The notes under the pieces are model-generated. The model worked only from the letters and a program-made list of their open reading frames with translations, was not told the DNA's origin and did not search any database. Shown piece after piece: positions 37,429-46,132 of a stretch of DNA of 64,000 nt. Each line of letters starts with the position of its first letter. Positions within the stretch are counted from its first letter, which is position 1. This DNA comes from Georgenia sp. M64 (lineage in GTDB: Bacteria > Actinomycetota > Actinomycetes > Actinomycetales > Actinomycetaceae): assembly GCF_038049925.1 (NCBI RefSeq), contig NZ_CP145809.1, positions 3,010,599-3,074,598 of the forward strand, in the 5' to 3' direction. A program made the translations under genes and the position numbers.

Positions 37429-38745
37429 CTAGTGGAACTGCTGCTCCTCGGTGGAGCCCCGCAGCGCGAGGGTCTCGCTGTCGGGGTTGATCGCCGTGGC
37501 GACGAGGTCGAAGTACCCGGCGCCGACCTCGCGCTGGTGCTTCGTGGCGGTGTACCCGTGCTCCTCCGCCGCGAACTCCTTCTCCTGGAGCTCGACGTAG
37601 GCGCTCATCCCCCGCTCGGCGTAGCCGCGGGCCAGCTCGTACATGCCGTAGTTGAGCTGGTGGAAGCCGGCGAGGGTGATGAACTGGAACTTGTACCCGA
37701 GCGCCCCGAGGTCCTGCTGGAACGTCGCGATCTGCTCGTCGGTGAGGTTGGCCCGCCAGTTGAACGACGGCGAGCAGTTGTACGCGAGCAGCTTGCCCGG
37801 GTGGTGCTCGTGCACGGCCTCCGCGATCCGGCGGGCCAGGCCGATGTCGGGCGTCGCGGTCTCGACCCAGATGAGGTCGGCGTACGGGGCGTAGGCCAGC
37901 GCCCGGGCGATGACGGGGTCCGGGCCGGGCTCCGTGCGGTAGAAGCCCTCCGGGGTGCGCTCCCCGGTGAGGAACGGCTGGTCGGTGGGGTCGACGTCGG
38001 AGGTGATGAGGTTCGCGCCGAGGGAGTCGGTCCGGGCGACGATGACCGTCGGGACGTCCAGGACGTCGGCAGCCAGGCGGGCCGCGTTGAGGGTGCGCAC
38101 GTGCTGGGAGGTCGGGACGAGGACCTTCCCGCCGAGGTGGCCGCACTTCTTCTCCGCCGCGAGCTGGTCCTCGTAGTGGATGCCCGAGGCGCCGGCGTCG
38201 ATCATGGCCCGGGCGAGCTCGTAGGCGTTGAGGGCCCCACCGAAGCCGGCCTCGGCGTCGGCGACGATCGGGGCGAACCAGTCGGTGCCGTCCTGCTCCT
38301 CGGACCAGCTGATCTGGTCCGCACGGCGCAGCGCGTTGTTGATCCGGCGCACGACGGTGGGGACGGAGTTGACGGGGTAGAGGGACTGGTCGGGGTAGGT
38401 CTCGCCCGCGGTGTTGCCGTCACCGGCCACCTGCCAGCCGGACAGGTAGATGGCCTGGAGGCCGGCGCGCACCATCTGGACGGCCTGGTTGCCGGTGATC
38501 GCCCCGAGGGCGTGGACGTAGTCCTCGGTGTGCAGGAGCTCCCACAGTCGCTCGGCGCCCCGACGGGCGAGGGTGTGGTCCTCGCGCAGCGTCCCCCGCA
38601 GCCGCACGACGTCCTCGGCGGTGTAGCTGCGCCGGACCCCCGCCCAGCGCGGGTCGCTCGCCCAGCGACGCTCGAGCCCCGCGGCCTCGGTGCGGATGCG
38701 CTCGGCGGTCGTGGTGGCGGTGGTCGGCTCCAGGGTGGTCGTCAT
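37429..38745 (-). CDS. aceA: Isocitrate lyase
   Basis: 438 residues, the usual length for the actinobacterial prokaryotic-type enzyme. Cleaves isocitrate to glyoxylate and succinate when cells grow on acetate or fatty acids. Active-site loop [31 protein letters not shown] and [19 protein letters not shown] are all intact. ATG 38745 with GAGGAG 7 nt upstream; the longer open frame is unsupported. First gene of aceA-aceB, divergent from the ramB-like gene with 128 bp between start codons containing candidate operator repeats. Confidence 0.97.
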   Translation of the reverse strand: MTTTLEPTTATTTAERIRTEAAGLERRWASDPRWAGVRRSYTAEDVVRLRGTLREDHTLARRGAERLWELLHTEDYVHALGAITGNQAVQMVRAGLQAIYLSGWQVAGDGNTAGETYPDQSLYPVNSVPTVVRRINNALRRADQISWSEEQDGTDWFAPIVADAEAGFGGALNAYELARAMIDAGASGIHYEDQLAAEKKCGHLGGKVLVPTSQHVRTLNAARLAADVLDVPTVIVARTDSLGANLITSDVDPTDQPFLTGERTPEGFYRTEPGPDPVIARALAYAPYADLIWVETATPDIGLARRIAEAVHEHHPGKLLAYNCSPSFNWRANLTDEQIATFQQDLGALGYKFQFITLAGFHQLNYGMYELARGYAERGMSAYVELQEKEFAAEEHGYTATKHQREVGAGYFDLVATAINPDSETLALRGSTEEQQFH

Positions 38746-38777
38746 CGTGTGCTCCTCGATCGGGGCTCGCGGCCCGT

Positions 38778-38859
38778 GAACTTCTGCGTGCCTCCACTGT
38801 GGCGACGTGACCTGGCTCACAGACAGCGGTAGATTGCGTGAAGTTCGACCGATCTTCAC
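38778..38859. promoter_or_regulatory. Candidate RamB-like operator region between aceA and ramB
   Basis: GAACTTC at 38778-38784 is repeated in inverted form (GAAGTTC) at 38840-38846. The second is part of an inverted repeat GTGAAG-N10-CTTCAC at 38838-38859. TAGATT at 38830-38835, with TGACCT 16 bp upstream, could be the ramB promoter, so the inverted repeat would sit at its start site. GAACTT resembles the core of the corynebacterial RamB motif (AACTTTGC, from memory). Confidence 0.5.
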
Positions 38860-38873
38860 CGAGGGAGAAGAAA

Positions 38874-40331
38874 GTGCTGGAGGAGCCTGAGGTCGACCTG
38901 CCAACGCTCGGACGCCGGGTCCGGCACGCGCGGCAGCAGGCAGGTCTGACGCTGGCGGACCTGGCGGCGCGCGTGGAGCGGGCTCCGTCCCTGCTCTCGC
39001 AGATCGAGAACGGCCGCCGCGAGCCGCGGCTCGCCCTGCTCTCCCACGTCGCCCGCGAGCTGGGGGTCACGGTCGCGGACCTCATGCGCCCGGAGGCTCC
39101 TTCCCGTCGCGCGGCGCTGGAGCTGGCGCTCGACCAGGCCCAGTCGCGACCGCAGTACGCGGCGCTGGGCCTGCCGCGGGTGCGGGCCGGCGCGAAGGTG
39201 CCCGACGAGGCGCTCGAGGCGCTCGTCGGCCTCCACGAGGAGCTGCAGCGCCGGGCCGAGATCCGCGCGGCCACACCCGAGGAGGCCCGGCGCGCCAACG
39301 CCGCACTGCGGCACAAGATGCGTGCGCGGCACAACTACTTCGCCCACATCGAGTCGCTCGCGTCGGCGATCTCCGCCGCCGTCGACCACACCGCGGGCCC
39401 ACTTACCGAGCGCGGTGTCGCCGCGGTGACCTCCCACCTCGGATTCACGCTCCACCGGGTCACCGACCTGCCCCGCTCGACGCGCTCCATCTCCGACCTG
39501 CGCAACCGCCGGATCTACCTGCCCGTCGAGGTCCGCGGCGGGCACGACCCGCGGCTGATCGTCCTGCAGACGCTGGGCCACTTCGCCCTGGAGCACTCCG
39601 ACCCCACGGGCTACGCCGACTTCCTGCGCCAACGTGTCGAGGCGAACTACTTCGCGGCCGCGCTGCTCATGCCCGAACGACCTGCCGTGGACTTCCTCGC
39701 CGCGGCGAAGGCGGAGCGGTCCCTGGCGATCGACGACCTCCGGGACACCTTCGCCGTCTCCTACGAGACCGCCGCACACCGGTTCACCAACCTCGCCACC
39801 GAGCACCTCGAGCTGCCCGTGCACTTCATGCGCGTCGGTGAGGACGGTGTCATCTACAAGGCGTACGAGAACGACCGGGTGACGTTCCCCACCGACGTCA
39901 CCGGGGCGATCGAGGGGCAGATCGTGTGCCGGTACTGGGCCTCCCGGCAGGTCTTCCACAACCCCGACCGCTACGCCACGCACTACCAGTACACCGACAT
40001 GGGGCGGGGCACGTACTGGTGCACCACCCACGTCGAGCGCACGACCGACGGCGACTTCGCGATCGACGTCGGTGTGCCGTTCGAGCACGTCAGGTGGTTC
40101 CAGGGCCGAGAGACGACGCTGCGGGCGCAATCGTCCTGCCCGGACCCGGCCTGCTGCCGCCGGCCACCGGCGGACCTCGCCGACCGGTGGTCCACGCACG
40201 CCTGGCCGAGCGCCCGGGCCCACAGCCACCTCCTCGCCGCCATCCCACCGGGGACGTTTCCCGGTGTCGACGACACCGAGGTCTACGAGTTCCTCGACCG
40301 GCACAGCGTCACCGACGCGCGGGTGCGGTGA
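38874..40331 (+). CDS. ramB: RamB-like XRE/IrrE-domain regulator of acetate metabolism
   Basis: 485 residues from GTG 38874, chosen because GAGGGAG lies 6 nt upstream; GTG 38838 is in frame but lacks SD and overlaps the putative operator. N-terminal XRE HTH ([40 protein letters not shown], residues about 12-50), central ImmA/IrrE-like region ([41 protein letters not shown]; the HExxH is replaced by LGHFALEH), C-terminal DUF2083 domain with a CPDPACC cluster near 421-427. This is the architecture of RamB, which represses aceA/aceB and ramB in Corynebacterium. Its divergent position beside aceA supports the assignment. Ligand unknown. Confidence 0.9.
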   Translation: MLEEPEVDLPTLGRRVRHARQQAGLTLADLAARVERAPSLLSQIENGRREPRLALLSHVARELGVTVADLMRPEAPSRRAALELALDQAQSRPQYAALGLPRVRAGAKVPDEALEALVGLHEELQRRAEIRAATPEEARRANAALRHKMRARHNYFAHIESLASAISAAVDHTAGPLTERGVAAVTSHLGFTLHRVTDLPRSTRSISDLRNRRIYLPVEVRGGHDPRLIVLQTLGHFALEHSDPTGYADFLRQRVEANYFAAALLMPERPAVDFLAAAKAERSLAIDDLRDTFAVSYETAAHRFTNLATEHLELPVHFMRVGEDGVIYKAYENDRVTFPTDVTGAIEGQIVCRYWASRQVFHNPDRYATHYQYTDMGRGTYWCTTHVERTTDGDFAIDVGVPFEHVRWFQGRETTLRAQSSCPDPACCRRPPADLADRWSTHAWPSARAHSHLLAAIPPGTFPGVDDTEVYEFLDRHSVTDARVR

Positions 40332-40370
40332 GGCGCCCCACGTGCCGGTGGGTGCGCCACGACGCGGGGC

Positions 40371-40415
40371 GCGCGTCGGGGCGGAGTGCGCGTCGGGGCG
40401 GAGTGCGCGTCGGGG
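40371..40415. repeat. 17-bp tandem repeat, 2.6 copies
   Basis: GCGCGTCGGGGCGGAGT at 40371-40387 and 40388-40404, with a partial third copy to 40415, between the ramB stop and the stop of the small XRE gene. No function evident. Confidence 0.8.
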
Positions 40416-40421
40416 CTGGGG

Positions 40422-40724
40422 TCACCACCCACGCCTGTCCGACCGCACCCGTGCCCTCTCGGGCACGACGAGCAGGTCCCCGGGACGCATGCCCAGGGCA
40501 GGGGCGAGCCGGCCGACGTCGTCGAGCGACCAGGGCACCTTCCCGGTGGCCCGCTGGGAGATGGCGGGCCGTGACCGTCCGACGATCTCCCCGAGGTCCT
40601 GCTGGGTCAGGCCGCGACGTGCGGCCTCGTAGCGGATGTTGGCGGCGACCACAGCACCCAGACCCTGGGCCCGGAGATCCGGCAGGTCGTCGAACAGGCC
40701 CTCGTAGGCCATGTGCTCGTACAT
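40422..40724 (-). CDS. Small XRE-family transcriptional regulator
   Basis: 100 residues; GGAGG lies 4 nt before ATG 40724 (MYEHMAYEGLFDDLPD), which I prefer over a longer frame to 40754 or beyond. HTH at about 25-78: AANIRYEAARRGLTQQDLGEIVGRSRPAISQRATGKVPWSLDDVGRLAPALGM. No sensor domain or partner toxin gene is visible, so it may be autonomous or an orphan antitoxin-like regulator. It lies next to non-coding repeats and the IS element, i.e. at a hotspot of rearrangement. Confidence 0.72.
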   Translation of the reverse strand: MYEHMAYEGLFDDLPDLRAQGLGAVVAANIRYEAARRGLTQQDLGEIVGRSRPAISQRATGKVPWSLDDVGRLAPALGMRPGDLLVVPERARVRSDRRGW

Positions 40725-41154
40725 CCTTCCTCCGATCCTCCCACTTTGCTCCATGTCAGCATCGCCGAGACCGGCGTGCCGTGACGCCGCCGTCCCCAGC
40801 CTCCGTGATCGACGACCACCCACAGGCTGGTGAGGCATGGGTGAGTGCCCGGACCCCGCCGCCTCGGGCTGACGTGGGTCATCCGCGGGGAGCCCCGCCG
40901 CCACTCGCCCATGGCTAGCGAGGCGGACGGGTGGGGGGACGTTGTTCAGAGCCATGTCGGCGATCCGGACTTCGCGCTCGCCCAGACGTCACAGACGTCC
41001 GATTTGTGCTCACCCGTCGGCAGATCGAGCATGCTCAGCCGAACACATCGCGGCACGCTCGTCCGGCCCTCAGGCCACCCTCGAGCATGCTCAGCCCGCC
41101 CTCGAGCCCGATCAGCGGGAACGGACGCCTGCGACGAGGATAGAGCCCCGTGGT
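40725..41154. other. 430-bp repeat-rich non-coding region left of the IS element
   Basis: No ORF with convincing codon use. It contains two CAGACGT repeats 10 bp apart (40983-41000) and the GAGCATGCTC palindromic repeats listed separately. G+C is visibly lower than in flanking genes around 40985-41040. It may be the control region of the XRE gene or a remnant of older insertions. Confidence 0.55.
41025..41116. repeat. Two copies (plus remnant) of a palindrome-containing 16-bp repeat
   Basis: TCGAGCATGCTCAGCC occurs at 41025-41040 and 41081-41096 (56 bp apart); a degenerate TCGAGCCCGATCAGC follows at 41102-41116. Each full copy carries the 10-bp palindrome GAGCATGCTC. The layout resembles a set of operators or partition-like sites. 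Confidence 0.75.
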
Positions 41155-41166
41155 GTGGTGTAACTG
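41155..41166. repeat. IS left terminal inverted repeat
   Basis: GTGGTGTAACTG, exact complement of the right end at 42598-42609. Confidence 0.85.
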
Positions 41167-41199
41167 AGCCGGCTGCGTGAGCGGCTCTGCTGGGTTTGA

Positions 41200-42480
41200 C
41201 TATGCCGTCTTCAGGGCGGGCGCGTCGACCTCCTCGTCGGTGTGTCGGCCGGTGGTGATCGCGGTGGGTGCGGTCGGGTGCAGCTTGGTCATGGAGGCCT
41301 CGGAGAGGTAGCGGCGGTCGGCGGCCTGCCACTCGTCGTGGGCCTCGATCAGGACCGCGCCGACGAGGCGGTCCAGGGCGGGGACGTTGGGGAAGATCCC
41401 GACGACGTCGGTGCGGCGCTTGACCTCGCGGTTGAGCCGTTCGATGGGGTTGTTGGACCAGATCTTGGTCCAATGGGCCTCGGGGAAGTCGGCGAAGGCG
41501 GTGATGTCGGCCTTGGCGCCGAGGAGCATGTCCGCCACGGCGGGGAAGCGGCCGGCGAGCATGTCGGCGACGGCGTCGACCTGCTCGCGCACCGCCTTCG
41601 CGCCGGGCTGGGCGAAGATGGTGCGGATGGTCGCGGCGACCATCTCGGCGTTGCCCCGGGTGACCCTGGCCAGCACGTTGCGCATGAAGTGGACCCGGCA
41701 CCGCTGCCACGCGGCTCCGGGCAGCACGGTGGCGATCGCGTTCGTCAGGCCGCGGTGGGCGTCGGAGATGACGAGCTGGACCCCGGCCGGGGAGGCCTCG
41801 GTGGTCACGGCCAGGCCCCGGTCGCGCAGGGAGCGGAGGAACTCGGCCCAGAACGCCTCGGTCTCGCTGTCACCGACCGCGTGGCCGAGGATCTCCCGGC
41901 GCCCGTCGATCGTGACCCCGGTGGCGATGACCACCGCCTGGGTGACCACCCGCCCGCCGATCCTGACCTTGCAGTGCGTGGCGTCGAGGAAGACGTAGGG
42001 GAACCAGGTGTGGTCCAACGGCCGGTCCCGCCAGGTGGCCACCTCCTCGTCCAGGGCGGCGCAGATCCTCGAGACCTCGGACTTGGAGATCCCGGACTCG
42101 ATGCCCAGGGCGGTGACGAGGTCGTCGACCTTCCTCGTGCTCACCCCGTGGACGTAGGCCTCGCAGATCACCGCGTGCAGGGCCCGGTCGACCCGCCGGC
42201 GCGGGGCGAGCAGGGAGGGGAAGAACGACCCGGTGCGGGTCTTGGGGATCTTCACCGTGATGTCCCCGGTCGCGGTCGAGACGAGCTTCTCGCGGGTGCC
42301 GTTGCGCCGGGTCGTGCGCTCTGGCGTGCGCTCGTGCGGCTGGGCGCCGATGTGCGCGCTCGCCTCGGCGTCGATCAGGTCCTGCAGCGCCGAGCCGAGC
42401 AGCCGGCGCATCACCTCACCCTCCTCGGCGTGCAGAAGTGTGTCGAGCAGGGCAAGCAGGGCAGACTGGTTCTTGGCCAT
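41200..42480 (-). CDS. IS256-family transposase
   Basis: 426 residues. The mutator-type DDE transposase shows FLDATHCKVRIGG (first D), QLVISDAHRGLTNAI (second D), the C/H patch WQRCRVHFMRNVLARV and SNNPIERLNREVKRRTDVVGIFPN (catalytic E). N-terminal MAKNQSALLALLDTLLHAEEGEVMRRLL and RNGTREKLVSTATGDITVKIPKTR are normal. Start ATG 42480 with AGAGG upstream; ATG 42528 is possible. Full length and intact, so the element may be active. Confidence 0.95.
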   Translation of the reverse strand: MAKNQSALLALLDTLLHAEEGEVMRRLLGSALQDLIDAEASAHIGAQPHERTPERTTRRNGTREKLVSTATGDITVKIPKTRTGSFFPSLLAPRRRVDRALHAVICEAYVHGVSTRKVDDLVTALGIESGISKSEVSRICAALDEEVATWRDRPLDHTWFPYVFLDATHCKVRIGGRVVTQAVVIATGVTIDGRREILGHAVGDSETEAFWAEFLRSLRDRGLAVTTEASPAGVQLVISDAHRGLTNAIATVLPGAAWQRCRVHFMRNVLARVTRGNAEMVAATIRTIFAQPGAKAVREQVDAVADMLAGRFPAVADMLLGAKADITAFADFPEAHWTKIWSNNPIERLNREVKRRTDVVGIFPNVPALDRLVGAVLIEAHDEWQAADRRYLSEASMTKLHPTAPTAITTGRHTDEEVDAPALKTA

Positions 42481-42597
42481 CGTGTGATGCCTCTCTACGA
42501 GTTCTTGGTCGTTCTCGCAGAGCCTCACGCGGTGGCCCCTCCATGTGTAGGACCGACACGACCGCCGTGTCCCGAAGGGCCCGAGGGGCCACCAGGC

Positions 42598-42609
42598 CAG
42601 TTACACCAC
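42598..42609. repeat. IS right terminal inverted repeat
   Basis: CAGTTACACCAC, exact complement of the left terminal repeat at 41155-41166. Confidence 0.85.
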
Positions 42610-42794
42610 TCGATGGGACTTACCCGCGACGAGATCGAGCGTGGGTGCCAGGAACGAACTTGGCGTCCGCTTCGGCGCACACGGTTCTCGATCATCCGAC
42701 AGGCGCTGAACCAACACCTCGACGGGAGGCCTGCTGCCGGGCGCAGCCCCGTGGTCCCTGGCGCGGCGCTGCCTCGGCTGGGACCATCGAAGCC

Positions 42795-43379
42795 ATGCGT
42801 GGCACCCGCGAATGGCTCAACCCGCCCGCCGACGTCGTCCAGCACGACGACGCGCTGACCGTCACGGCCGAGCACGGCTCGGACTTCTGGCGCGAGACCC
42901 TTTACGGGTTCACGCGCGACTCCGGGCACGCGCTGCTGGTCCCCGTCGAGCCCTCCGGCTCGCTCGAGGTCAGCTTCTTCGTGAGCTTCGACGGCCGGTA
43001 CGACCAGGCCGGGCTCATGCTTCGCAACGACGCCGCACACTGGATCAAGGCCGGGGTGGAGATCACCGACGGCGCCCCGCACGTCGGCGCCGTCGTCACC
43101 CACGGCCGCTCGGACTGGTCGCTCGCGCCCGTCCCGGAGTGGGCGGGCCGCGAGGTGACGGTACGCGCAAGCTGGGCGGCCGGTGCCGTCACGCTTCGTG
43201 CCCGACCGGACGGTGAGGCCTGGCGGACGATCCGGGTCGCCCCCTTCGAGGTCGGGGCCGCGACGGGCGCCGGTCTGTACCTGTGCGCGCCCGAGCGCGC
43301 GGGGACGGTGGTGACCTTCACCCGGGTGCGCCACGGCAAGTCGGACACCGACCTGCACGAGGACCCGCCCACCGCCTGA
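42795..43379 (+). CDS. DUF1349 (concanavalin-like) protein
   Basis: 194 residues; ATG 42795. Typical DUF1349 features: REWLNPPADVVQHDDALTVTAEHGSDFWRETLYGFTRDSGHALL, then FDGRYDQAGLMLRNDAAHWIKAGVEITDGAPHVGAVVTHGRSDWS and GLYLCAPERAGTVVTFTRV. The fold is a lectin-like beta-sandwich; activity unknown. No signal peptide, so cytoplasmic. It starts 185 bp right of the IS element; that gap shows no convincing gene. No SD; GACCAT lies 7 nt upstream, possibly a weak leaderless -10. Confidence 0.88.
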   Translation: MRGTREWLNPPADVVQHDDALTVTAEHGSDFWRETLYGFTRDSGHALLVPVEPSGSLEVSFFVSFDGRYDQAGLMLRNDAAHWIKAGVEITDGAPHVGAVVTHGRSDWSLAPVPEWAGREVTVRASWAAGAVTLRARPDGEAWRTIRVAPFEVGAATGAGLYLCAPERAGTVVTFTRVRHGKSDTDLHEDPPTA

Positions 43380-43432
43380 GCTGAGCCCGGCGGGCCGGCG
43401 GGCGGTGGGGCACCGGCCGGGCCGCGACCGTC

Positions 43433-46132
43433 CTACGGCGCCACGGCGAAGACGCCGTGCGCGCCACGCTCGGCGTCGACCATCGCGTGCGAGACGAACG
43501 GGTACGTGCCGGCCTCCGGGAACGTCAGCTCGACGAACCCGCCCTGGGCCGCGACGAGCGGCAGCACCTGTGCGCCACCGGTGGGCTCGCCCGCCGCCCC
43601 CGGGCCCCCGAGCAGGTAGGCACCCTCGGTGTAGACGGTGTCGAACTGACCACCGACCACGTGGAAGGCGCTGCCGCGTGAGGGTCCGGCGTCGAGGACC
43701 CACACGCGGACGCGCTCACCCACCCGGGCGGCCAGCGGCTCGTGGTCGTACTGGTTCGCGTAGCCGTTGAAGACGACCAGGTCCGGCTGCTCGGCACCGA
43801 TCTTGGTGGCGTCGGCGGGCCCGCCGACCGACCCGAGGTAGACCTCGGACTGGACGAGGACGTACTCACGGTCCACCGGTGCCAGTCCGGGCGGGTCGAC
43901 GATCACCGCACCGAACATGCCGTTGGCGATGTGCATCGACATCGGCATGGTCGAGCAGTGGTACATCCAGATCCCGCTGCGGGTCGCAGTGAACCGGTAG
44001 GTGAGGGACTCCCCGGGTGCGATGGTGCGCATGGGCCGGTCCGGTGCGAGGGCGCCGGCGTGGAAGTCGATCGAGTGCCCGATGGTCCCGTCGTTGACGA
44101 GGGTGATGTCGAAGACGTCCCCGACCGATCCCCGCAGCGTCGGACCCGGTGCCGTGCCGCCGAACGTCCACCGTTCCTGCTCGACGCCCGGAGCCACCTC
44201 GACCGTGGTCTCGGAGACGGTGAGCGTGACCTCGTGCACGGTCGCTCCCGGTGCCGGCGCCAGGGCGGCGTCGTGGGCGGAGAAGCCGGCACCGGGGGTG
44301 GCCATGAGGTCGAGGAGGTCCGCCGCGGCCGGGCCGTCGGCCGGGCCGGCGGGGTGGTCACCAGAGGCGGCGTGGTCGCCGGACGTGGCCTGATCGTCGG
44401 CGTCGGCAACGTCGCCGGGGGCGGCGTCATCTCCGGCGGTCGCCCGCTCGCTCGGGACGCCGGAACCGGTGACGACGACGTCGAGGGTCATCCCCATCTG
44501 CCGGTGCCCCGCCACGGAGCACCACCCCTCGAGGTCGGCGCCGACCACCCCCGCCTCGAGCGTCGCCCGCTCCCCCACCCCGAGGCGTCCGGTCGTCGCA
44601 CCGCTGGCCAGGACGAGGTCGTGCACATCGGCGCCCGTGTTGGTGAGCTCGATGACGAGCTCGTCGCCGGCGGGGACCTCGACGACGTCGGGGACGAACC
44701 GCATGCCCTCCACGCGCACCTCGACGGTCGTGGTGCGGCCGGTCGCCGCGACACCGGCCGCGGCCGAGGCCGTGCCGAGGCCGGCCGCGGCGGGGTCGCC
44801 CGCGACCCCGAGGACGACCGCGAGGGCCACCGCCGCGGCACCCCACACCCCGCCGAGCCGGCGCGGCTGCGCCGGCGGGCCCAGCGGCAGGTTCGTGGCG
44901 AGCAGGTCGCCGTCCCGGCGGCGCGCAGCGCGGCGGCGCTCGAGGCCCGCGCGGGCGAGGAGGACGAGGAACGACGCCAGCGCGGCGAGCCCCAGCAGGG
45001 AGGTGGTCACCCGCACGAGCGAGGGCAGGGGCAGGACGAAGAGGACGAGGCAGGCGTTGGTCACGACGACCCGGGCGCCCGCGGCCCGGTCCATCTCCCG
45101 GTTCACGGCCCGCACCACCGACGGTCCGCCACCGAGCATCACCGGCGCGAGGTAGCTGAGGGCGCCGAGGAGCACCTGCGCGGCGAAGCCCACCGCGAAC
45201 GGAGCCACCAGCGCGCCCAGGCGGTCCGGGACGTCGGCCGGCGCCGGAGCTGTGGCGACGATGACGCCCAGCGCGGCGGCGGTCCCGGCGAGCCACGCCA
45301 CCGCCGCGGCCGCGGAGAGGGGCGCGAAGGACCGCGGCGGACTCACCCGGGCGACGGTCACCATCGGCCGGACGAGGACGCCCAGCCCTGTGAGGTAGAC
45401 CGCGATGCCCGCCGGCACGGCGAGGGCCAGGCCCGCGAGCGACCCGGCGGCCGCGACGGCGACGCCGGCCAGGAGCAGCCACAGGGCGCGTCCCGCGGCG
45501 AGCGGCGCGCTCTCGACCATCTTCGTGCGCAGCATCGTCGGCCACAGCACCACGAGGGTGCCGAGGACGGTGAGCCCGACGAACCCGAGCAGCATCACGC
45601 TGACGTGCGCCCCGTACAGGCCCGCGTGGGTGGCGGCGTCGGCGCCCGGCCGGGCGAGGAGCACGCCCAGCACGGCACCGGTCGCGAGCGCCCCGGCGGC
45701 GGCGAGGTAGTAGCGCGACAGGGCTCCGAAGCGGGCCATGAGGGCCCCGCGACGCTGGCGGGCGATGACCGCGCCGTGCACGAGCGCGGTGGTGGCGACG
45801 AGGAGGCCACCGGACGTCGTCAGCGTCTCGTGGCCCGCCGACAGCCCGGCGACGACGCCCAGGGCGCCCGCGTTGTGGGCGGCGAGGCGCACCACCATGA
45901 ACCGCTGGCCACCGGGGGCGGGCCGGCCGAGGAGGGTGTCGGCGAAGTGGGCGGACCAGATGAGGATCGCCGAGCCGACCGCCCCGAGAAGCAGGAGGTG
46001 GGTCATGAGCCACTCCGCGCCCGGCACCCAGCGGTGGACGACCGCGACCACGACCGCGGCGACGAGCCAGGCGACGACGACGGCGTTGACGCGCACGTGC
46101 CAGGTGCGCCTGTCCAGCCCGGGCGCGCTCAT
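43433..46132 (-). CDS. nirK: Membrane domain - cupredoxin - copper nitrite reductase (NirK) fusion
   Basis: 899 residues. Residues 1-430 contain about ten TM spans with several conserved-looking His (VHRW, HLLLLGAVGSAILIWSAHFADTLL, HNAGAL). About 465-555 is a small cupredoxin with a type 1 copper set (HDLVLASG, WCSVAGHRQMGM). About 610-899 is a two-domain NirK: HSIDFH gives type 1 H686, catalytic D689 and type 2 H691; YHC gives type 2 H725 and type 1 C726; H734 and M739 complete type 1; SAFHVVGG and FVSHAMVDAERGAHG supply the second-domain His residues. It should reduce nitrite to NO outside the membrane, with electrons passed through the fused modules. ATG 46132 overlaps the upstream gene (ATGA). 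Confidence 0.92.
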   Translation of the reverse strand: MSAPGLDRRTWHVRVNAVVVAWLVAAVVVAVVHRWVPGAEWLMTHLLLLGAVGSAILIWSAHFADTLLGRPAPGGQRFMVVRLAAHNAGALGVVAGLSAGHETLTTSGGLLVATTALVHGAVIARQRRGALMARFGALSRYYLAAAGALATGAVLGVLLARPGADAATHAGLYGAHVSVMLLGFVGLTVLGTLVVLWPTMLRTKMVESAPLAAGRALWLLLAGVAVAAAGSLAGLALAVPAGIAVYLTGLGVLVRPMVTVARVSPPRSFAPLSAAAAVAWLAGTAAALGVIVATAPAPADVPDRLGALVAPFAVGFAAQVLLGALSYLAPVMLGGGPSVVRAVNREMDRAAGARVVVTNACLVLFVLPLPSLVRVTTSLLGLAALASFLVLLARAGLERRRAARRRDGDLLATNLPLGPPAQPRRLGGVWGAAAVALAVVLGVAGDPAAAGLGTASAAAGVAATGRTTTVEVRVEGMRFVPDVVEVPAGDELVIELTNTGADVHDLVLASGATTGRLGVGERATLEAGVVGADLEGWCSVAGHRQMGMTLDVVVTGSGVPSERATAGDDAAPGDVADADDQATSGDHAASGDHPAGPADGPAAADLLDLMATPGAGFSAHDAALAPAPGATVHEVTLTVSETTVEVAPGVEQERWTFGGTAPGPTLRGSVGDVFDITLVNDGTIGHSIDFHAGALAPDRPMRTIAPGESLTYRFTATRSGIWMYHCSTMPMSMHIANGMFGAVIVDPPGLAPVDREYVLVQSEVYLGSVGGPADATKIGAEQPDLVVFNGYANQYDHEPLAARVGERVRVWVLDAGPSRGSAFHVVGGQFDTVYTEGAYLLGGPGAAGEPTGGAQVLPLVAAQGGFVELTFPEAGTYPFVSHAMVDAERGAHGVFAVAP

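Larger units (their letters stand above)
41155..42609 (-). mobile_element. IS256-family insertion sequence, complete
   Basis: About 1455 bp bounded by imperfect terminal inverted repeats whose outer 12 bp are identical (GTGGTGTAACTG at 41155-41166 and its complement at 42598-42609); homology continues weakly inward (GCC-GG). One transposase gene fills it. The 8- and 9-bp flanks (CCCGTGGT left, TCGATGGG right) do not match, so no target duplication is seen. Confidence 0.85.

Noticed and set aside
40371-41116. Possible CRISPR array near the XRE gene
   Set aside because: The repeats are tandem or few, with no regular spacers of constant length and no cas genes.
42612-42794. Short + strand frame MGLTRDEIERGCQERTW... 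right of the IS element
   Set aside because: Codon third-position G+C is low, there is no SD and it runs into the DUF1349 gene out of frame; possible gene remnant, but not supported.
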